Source: a virus. From it: a DNA stretch of 39,202 nt. Position 1 is the stretch's first letter. Every line of letters starts with the position of its first letter. Below, piece after piece: positions 13,501-22,500 of this stretch. Where the stretch lies: positions 1-39,202 of IMG/VR virus record IMGVR_UViG_3300042445_001094. One strand, written 5' to 3'. A program made the translations under genes and the position numbers. Below the pieces are notes generated by a model. It was not told where the DNA came from, made no database searches, and was given only the letters and a program-made list of their open reading frames with translations.

Positions 13501-16500
13501 TAGCGGTGCGTAGGTCGGAATCGCTATACTTTATGGCATCTACGCCGTACTTTTTGAAAAGAGAATGTATGGAAGGGTGGATGAATATCTGCCATACGCT
13601 TGTTTGGAACCTGTTAAGTTCATCATCACGAGCTTCGTCAAACGCTTGCGTAAGCTCTTCCCTTAGTTCAGTTAGATCCAAGTTCTTGCCCTGGTTTATG
13701 CGTTCAACCTCGCTGATTATCTTGGCGATAAACTCGTCCTCACGCTTTACTATGTACTCGTCTGCGGTCAATCCATCTGGGTCGGCCTTGCGCATCTTAT
13801 CTATTACCGACCGAGAGTCTATGGAGTGGCCTATCTTGCTGATATCGACGATGTTCTTGGCGTTAATATACACCTGTACAACAGCGCCTGTAGTTCCTGC
13901 CGATGGAAGCGACTTGTTGTGGTCCTCATGTGCGTACTGCGCGGCGTAGTCAGGGTCAGCTGCTACATGGAAAAGGCCATCTTCGCTCATGTTTGCATCA
14001 AGTGTTTCGTACGCACCACTTTGACCTCGATAAAGGGCGTGCTTGACGGACGAGTCCTTCACGAACGTCCTTATCTGCTCCGCTCGCTCAGGGCTCATCT
14101 TGTTACGGCCGAGTATATTTACAACAAACGTGCTTCCGTCGCCCTTGCGCACCATGGCTTCGCCGACTGGATAAACGGCCTCAGACTGATCGGTTTCAGG
14201 AGAGACGACAGGCTCAGCTTTCAGACTTCGATCACCCTGGCTCATCTGGGTCTGGTCAGAGCCGAGCCCGCCCATGTTTGTGGAGCCTTCTTGTTCTGGG
14301 TTGTAGCGACCTTCGGCAAAGTTCTTGAGTATCTTGGCGGCTATGTCCTTGCCGAATAACTGACGGAAGGTGACCTTGATGGTTTCCCATAGGCCAGCCA
14401 ACTTTTCCTTCCAATTCTTGGAGCGACCGAGATAGACCGGATCGCTGTTAAGTTGGCGCATAACGGTTTCCTTGAATTCTTCAGCAAAGTACTCGTCAGG
14501 GGTAGTAAGGCGGTAGGTTTCGTCCGTAAGGCGCAAGCGATACATCGTCGAACCCTTCGGGAAACCCTCCTTCTTGATTTCTTCGGGGGTAAGCTTGATC
14601 AGCAGGCGCACCTGAGCAAAGCTGTCCAAGTTGGCGTTTGTGACCTGTTGCGGGGTGAAACGACGACGAGCCCAGTCTTTGCGGTCGGTCGCGCTTAGGA
14701 GCGTATCCAGGCCTTTGTTCTTCTTAAGGAAATCGACGCGCTTTTCGCGCATTTCCTTGAGCACCGCTTGGCGGTCGGCTTCAGGCAGGAAGCGCGTGAT
14801 GTGGTGGGCTATTTCGTGAGCAGCAGTTTCCTCGAACCGACCGGAAAGCATGGCATCGTGGAATATGGTAATGATGCGGCTAATGGTCTTGTACTGGCCT
14901 TGGGCGCCTTCTGGACCACTGCGGATGTTCATCTTGACGCCCTCAAAGAACTGGGCGCCAATCTTGTTCATGATGCGAGTGATGCCCTCGATCTGTTTTG
15001 GGGTTATTCCACCCCGTAGGCGAAGTTCGTCGGTGACTCGGGAGACTATGCCAGCGTAGCCCTTTCGGCCTTCTGGGTCGCCGGCACGGTTCTCGGCGTT
15101 CTGCTTCTTGCGGCGGTCGAGTTCGTCGGCCTTGCGGGCGTCAGCGTCTGGATCGCGCTGGGAAGAACGTGTTTCCTCAGTCCAATTTGAAATATCCTTT
15201 ATGGATTTACTTGTTTTTGCTTCCTTATCCCTGAAGGCATCACGCAGTGGCATGTTGTCCTTGTACAGCTGAGCGAGCTCCTTTATCAACGAGTCAAGTT
15301 CCTTCCTTCTGATTGATGCCTTGAGCGTGTCTCCGGATTTTGTAGCATCATCTAGCATGTCCTTCATGTCGGATATCTTTCGGTCAAGCTCTCTTGATTT
15401 TTTGCCTGCCTCAAACGTCGGACTTTGCATGTCCCTTGTTGCCTGAATTGCCATAGCTTCCATGGCGCGTGACATGGATTTATATCCATCACGACCACCG
15501 CCATAAATGATTTGATTGCCGTCCTTATCGTAGGCAAAAAACAGCTTTCCGTCTGATATTATCTGACCACCATCGCGGTGATTCCATACTTTTTGATCCG
15601 ATTCTGGGCGGTCGCGCTGGGACGCAAAATTTGTTTCTCCGTATACGGCAAAGCGTCGGTATGAAGTTCCGGACGAGTCAACGACGTCTGCAAAATCAAC
15701 ACCAGATTTAAATCCACCGGTCGCGGATGAGAACCTGCTAAGGTTTTCGGTTATTTCTTTAGCATCAACTTCTTGAACCCCGTCGCCGATATAGCCAATC
15801 ATCTGGGTGGCATTTGTGCGCTCTATTGCGACAATAAGGTTACTCATGGCTCCGGGCTGCCTTAGTTTCTTCATTTGGTCCATGGTCATGTATACGACAC
15901 CGACCGGAACGGATTTAACGTCCATGAGTAGTATTCCCGTTTTTCCTTCAAGGAATGACTTTGATGCGTCTGAAGCCTGTTCCTGGCTAGCTATCGGCGC
16001 GAATGAAAGCGCGCCTCGATTGGTGAACGTGCGTTCGGTTATTTTGATCCTGAACTTTGGCTGCTTGTACGTTACTTTCCTGTTATCGTGCTCCCTTCCT
16101 GCTGGACTTACATAGGAATACCTTTCATCAGTAACTGCCGCCAGGCCTTTGTATTCAATTCCAGACCCTTGCAGAAACTCGGACAGTGCCTTGCTCATTT
16201 GCTTATCTGCCCTGGAAAGCTTGGAAACGCTGGAGGGATGATTGTGAACTGCCCAAATCTTTGCGGCGCCCTGGACGCCAAGGGCCTGACCTGCGAGAAG
16301 CGCAGGATACACACCAGCGGATGATATGCCTCCTATCGAGTGTCTTCCGATATGTATGATGTTGTCGTTCTTGTCCAAGACGACGACACCCATGTTTTCC
16401 TGTGCGTTCTTAGCAAACCATGCCGAAACGGCAACGGCCAGATCATTAGCCGTTCTGACTTTTTCGACGCCGCTCATTATGGTCTGCGTGACGGCCTGCT

Positions 16501-19500
16501 CGACTACGTTGGATATACGTCCATTAATTTCTACCGAGTGGATTGTGTCTATGGCCGGAGTAGATTCTGTTTCAACCTGGGATTGATTAGATGCTATCTT
16601 TCGAGCGTCCTTTAACATCTGCTTATTGCTGGGTATCTTTTTTGGCTGGGCGCCATTGTCATCTTCGACATCCCGGCGAGAGAATGGATTGTCACCCGTA
16701 TCGACGTCCTCGTTCGGGGTGTAGAGGCGCTTCACGCCGTACTCGGCAGGCATGTCAACCTGGGCGGCTACGCCGCCGACGCCACCTTTTGGAGTTAGCA
16801 TTTCGCCCTTGGCTGCCCTGGCTATAAGGTCTATCAGGACGTCCGTATTGGCGTTGGTCGGGTCAACCTGTGTCCAGCCTCGTTCGGCAAGGGCCTGGGC
16901 TAAGTCACTAAGCATGCCGTCTGCGGCGTCCTTGAGGTTCTTCTTGTATTCCAGATCAGTTTCAGCGCGCTTGGCGTCAATCTTGCCGTAGCGCTTGGGG
17001 TGTCTGGCTAACTTTATGAAACGACCTTTGCCTATTTGCTGGGCTAGGCCGAGCAGTTCCTGGTGGCCGAAAACCGCTGGAAGGGTGGGTATTGCTATCC
17101 TTCCGTTGCTTGATTTGGTAATGCCTTCAATGTCGGCAATCAGGTCGCCCTTAACTGCTTCTCCTTCTTCACCAAACTCAGCAGCAGCGCGCTCCTTATT
17201 GTCCTCTCTGGTGGCCAATTCACGCCCAACTGCGTCATACAAGTCCTCCCCGACTTCATCGGCCGTAAACTTGGCCATAAACTCATTTAGCGCATCGTCC
17301 GATATGATATCAAAATCAATCTCGTCCGTTTGCATGCCATCAAGAAGGGTGCTTTCAGCCTCAAACTGGGCGATCAGTTTTTCGGCCGCATCGCGTTTGG
17401 CGTTCCAGCCCTCTCCCTTGCTCATGTTTTTGATGATGCTCGAGAGTTGCTTTCGGGCCTCGGTGACGTCGGCAGGCTCATTGTCCGTAAATGGCTTCAG
17501 GATGCTTTCCGCATCGGTTTCAGCCGTTCCGGCCTGGGACTCATAGGATTGAATGGCGTCCATGATCTCCTTGACTTCGTATGACTGAACGAACATATCT
17601 GCGCTGCTTCGGCTTGCCCTGAAAACGTTTTCACTGACAAGTTTTTTGAGCTTCTTGCGCTGGGTTTCAAGGCGCCGGTTGTCGCCTGGCTTGGACTTAA
17701 GGGCCTCCTTGACCGCCTTCATCTTGTCTAAAACAAACTGGCGGGCCTTGCGGGTGTCCTCATTCGGGGACTCATTAACGAGTTCCTGCTGGTCGATGAT
17801 TCCACGATCCAGACCCTTGATGCCTTGAATGTCGGTGCGCGGGGCTTCGGCCTGGGCTGCCGGCTTCGCTGGCTTCAGGCTATCTTCGTATTTGGCGATG
17901 GTGTCCCGGAGCGTTTGCTGCTGTTGCGGGCTCTTGCCGGACTTTTCGAGCTTGGCAAGCTGGGTGCGGGCCTGGGCTACATAGGCGGGCTCCGTGCCGG
18001 CGGTGGTCAGTTCGGCCGTCGTGTCCGCCGGCTTGGCCTGAGTTTCGGTGGCGCTTCCGCCCGTCAGGTTGAACGCGTCAGAGGTGTCAATCAGCTCGCC
18101 CTGGCCGGCGCCTAGTTGGCGGGGCTTCTCGGCCGTTTGGTCAGTTTGCTTTGGCTTGTTTGCGCCAAGGGCTTCAAGGAACTCTGCGGTGCGCGATTGG
18201 AACTCCGATAAGTCCAAATCAATATTCATTTTATAGACCAATTTCAAAGCATCTTCAAATGAACCCTCGTCGTATTGGTTTACGGCGTTTGAAAGCTCTT
18301 GGTCTTTTTTTAGTGATTCGGCCACCTCTTCAAGCATGCCAAACACTTGATCTGGTCTGTATGAATCTTTGACCTTCCATTCATCTTCATTTTCATAGAA
18401 GACTCCGCCGTCCTGGAATTTGTCGTTCAAGCTAAAGCCAACAGTGCCATTCTTTTTCATGGCATCATGTTCTTCTTCGTCTATATCGCTCCTTCTGCCT
18501 TCATCAACGGATAGCACCTTGCTGAAGGCATCAAGAATAACCTTGTCGGTTTTCTTGTCCATTATGATCAACCAGGGTGGGTCTTCCCCGCCAAGTTTTT
18601 CTTTTTCATCATCATTCAAATCATTGACGCTCGCGTAGTGTTCCTCTGAAATCATCTGAATCCTGGAACCAACAGCTCTGGCAAGGCCAAGCGCTTGTTC
18701 TTCGGACAGGGACTTGGCACCTTCTTTTATGAACGAAATCTTTATGGCAGAGTTGCCCCCGTCTGCGCTGAACCTGTCCCTCGAGAAAGGACGATCCTGG
18801 CCAAACGATATGATCGCAGTTCCGATTTTAGTGCCGTCTTCGCCGGTTACTGATGCGGTTACATTAAATGGCTCTATTTCACTATCCAACAGCAGGTGAA
18901 TGGCCTCACTTGCCTTATCTTTTTGCTCATAAAGGCTATCAGGAGCGTCTTCGGTTTGATCTATGATATCCTCAATTCTCTGAACCTCGGCCTCTAATGC
19001 ATCCAACTTTTTCTTTGTTTCCTCGTTTCTCTTGAATTGCGGGCCGTCATATACGTCCATGTCGAACACAAGTTTAGCGCCTTGTCCTATGTTGAAAACA
19101 TGATCTTTGCTTGATTGCTCTGCGAGCATTTCTTCGTCCTTGCGCTGGGCTTCCGTGCCGATGGATTCAATCATTGATGCCATTTCAATCTTTGTCCTGA
19201 GGATATTTTCTAACACTTTTTTAAGCTCATTAATATCAGCCTTAACGTCTTTGCTTTTGCCGCCAAGCACACTGTCTATGATGGCCCTAGCCCTTTCATT
19301 CATTAACTTAAACTCTTTGAGCTTTTCCCTTCCCTCTTTAGATGCAGATAGTACATCCATGTAGTTTTCATCAATGGAGTCCTGGTCGCTGTATGGCTCA
19401 ACTGGAAGCGCCCCCTCAATGTCATCCTTAACGTCTTTAAAGTCCGTTTGACCGGGGTATAAGAACGGAATCTTGCTGCCTTTTTTGTATCCACTTTCAC

Positions 19501-22500
19501 CGGGCCTGAATATGTTGTTGTCGCTTAAAAGCTTCTTTCCGTAAGACTCATTTAGTTCCTTCAATCTATCTGAGAGCTTTTGGTAGGTTTTGCTGCTAGG
19601 GTTGCCATTCTTTTTTAGCTTTTCGGCAATATCAGATGCCTCCTTAGATGGGTTCTTTATTTTCCCCAGAAGATCATCGTATTGCATTTCGGAAACAAGC
19701 TCATCAACCGTAAGGGTTGAAAGTGGAATCTCTCTTTCCGACTGGGCGCGCTTTACGCCATCAGCAAGCAAGTCAAAACGCATTTCAGTTGGTTTCTCCC
19801 CGTAGCTTACATAAGCGTCTTCATAATCTACAAACTTTACGCCGTACTTTTTCTCGAAGGCGGCAGCAATATCGGCGTCAGATGATTTTGGATCTATTCC
19901 AAGTATTCCAAATATAAGGGCTTTTCTCCCTGACCCATTTGCCAATTTCATAATTTCATCCTCTCCGAATTTAAAAACAATGGTCCCGGCGTCATCACGT
20001 TTGGAATCTTTGGCGTTTTCCTTTTTGTAATTCATGACCTGGGAATAAAGAGCGTCAACCATCTTGACGGCACGCTCTTTTCCGTACTTCAGCACCAATT
20101 CGTCATCATGCATGTTATCAATCTCTTGTCCTACCATCCGCCCAACATGGTCTCTATTTCCAATATACGACCAAGCCCCAATATTCCCAACATTTGTTCC
20201 TACGGCAAATTTTCCATTTTCGTCAAATACGACAAACGTAGCGCCATAGTCGTAGCCACTAGTTTCGGATCCGGCAGAAGGAATGATTGAGAAGGTCATT
20301 CCGGTATTGCCAAGCGGGGTCATCTTCTTGTCCCACTCCATCGGCTTTTTAGATGCTTTCCATTCTTTCATTGATAGCTGGACCTGGGATCCCTCATAGG
20401 CAGATCCAAATGCCGCCTTAAGCGCGCTGGTCATGGAGCGCTTGTCGGCGTAATCGTTCTCCTTGGCTATCTTGTTCAGAATTGGGTGTATCGTATCGTT
20501 CGGATTGAAGTCATCGTCGCCTTCATCGTCTAGGCCTTCTTCAATGATTGTCTTTAGCTCGGCCTTGTCTTCGTTACTGATCTTGACGGATGTTTGTTTG
20601 TCGGGCTGGGCCGGTGCCTTTGGCTTGGCCGTTGGCTTTGCCGCAGGCGTCGTGGCTGGCGTAGCTGCGGCCGGCGTGGCAGGTTGAGCCGGCTTTGCAG
20701 TGGGTGCAGTCGCTGGCTGAACAGGCTTAGCCGTCGAGGCTGGCGTGGCGGTAGCTTGTGCTCGAGGTGCAACCGGTGCAGGAGGCTGGCGAACGGCATC
20801 CCGGTTGAAGCCAGGGGCGTATTGCTCGGCTGCAATACTCTTAAGCGTCGAGCGTATTTCACCCTTATCCAATTCGGAAACGCCCGAGCCTGGCTGGGAC
20901 GCGACATACAGGGCAATCTTGCCTGCGTTGACTCGCTCATCCCAGGTAATGCCCTGCATCATGCGCTTGACTGCGTTGCCAAGGAGATCCTTTGAGAACT
21001 TCTCGATGAAGTCTTTAAGTCCTTGCTGGCTGTAGGCCTCTGGCTTGTTTGAACCAGTACGCAGGAAGTTGGCCATCTGTTCGTAGAACTGCTTTCGGTA
21101 AGCCATTTCAATGGATTGCGATGGCATGTACTTGGTGTCCTTGTCAGCGTAGGAGTGCTCCATTTGCTTGCTGACCATGCGAGCAAGCCCTTCGGCCGTA
21201 GAAACGGCTAGATTTTGATCCTTGGCTGATAACTGCGTAAGTATCTCCCCGGTGGAGTTAACAACGCGCTCAACAAATACTGGGTCGGCGGGCTTTAAGC
21301 CGCCGGTACGGCGGTGTGCTTCCGCGTTAAGGCCGACGACGCTATTGGCAGCCTGTGCTGGCTCCATGGCAGCGTGGGCGGTAAGCAAGCCCTGTTGGTC
21401 AAGGGTTTCGTGCGCAGGGATGTGCTGTGGGACGAAGTTGACTTGACCCTGGCCGTCAGCAGCAACGGTTACGGCGGGAGCCGTGCCTGGATTGGTGCTC
21501 GGAGCGGCAGGGGTTGCCGTGGTTGGCGCTGCAGTTGCTGGAGCGGCTACCGGGGTGGCCGTTGCTGGAGTCGAAGCCGGTGCAGTCGTTGCTCCTGGGG
21601 CTGGTGTCTGAGCGCTGGCTCGGGCCGCCGATAGGGGCTTTGGTCGTCCGTCATGATAGTGCGTCGCTGCGTATTTATTTCTCCATTCCGTGTAGGCTTT
21701 GCTCCACTCCTCTCTGTCTTCAAGGGTTGCTTCATTTCCAGGGAATACGGGCGACGGTTCAACGTTTTCTACGACGGCTTGTGCAGGCGCAATAGGATTG
21801 CCGTTAAGGGCAGCCTTAAAGGCTGCAGCGGCTGCAAGCGTATTGGGGTGATTTGGGCCAAACGTGTTGAACGCGTCGCGCAAGACTTCGTACTGGAACG
21901 CTGACGGATGGTTAGGCGGAGGTACCAGATACTCGTCTTCTACGCTCGAGGCTTGCACTGGAACTCCAGCGGTCGGAGCAGGGGTTACTGGTGCTGCAGT
22001 TGGGGTGACAGGGACTGCAGGGGTGACGGGGACTGCAGGAGCGGCGGGCGCCACACCTGGAAGGGGAGGTGGAGTTGCCTGAGAGCTTCTAGCTGCTGCC
22101 ACAAGTGCTGCCTGCGCTGCTGCTTCGGCTGGAGTTTGTGCGGTGGCCGCGTTATATGCCTTCTTGCCGCCGGCCTGGATTGAATTCATCAGGCCCGAGG
22201 TAATAAGACCAGCCGATCCACCAAGTAATCCAGACGTGACTGGCTGAACCCAGTCAAACGACTTGTTGTTGCCAGCTAATATAGATGCCAACTGAGAGGT
22301 GACGCTTACGGTTGCTTCTTCTGCAGCTTCCTGTGCACCTTCGACCAAATACGGGACGCCTTTCTTGATAAGGAATTTGCCGACTGGGTGTTTAACTGCG
22401 GTCTTTATTTCCTTCATGCCCGGTATGAGCGAGAACACGCCAGTAGTTGCGCCTTCGGCTACGCCAGCAGCAGTGCCCGTCTTTACGGCAAGATCAAAGG

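Noticed and set aside
18760-18800. An FSRD-like segment (PFSRDRFSADGG) near residue 1540 of the giant protein
   Set aside because: It resembles the border motif but sits inside a continuous beta-rich region rather than between domains.
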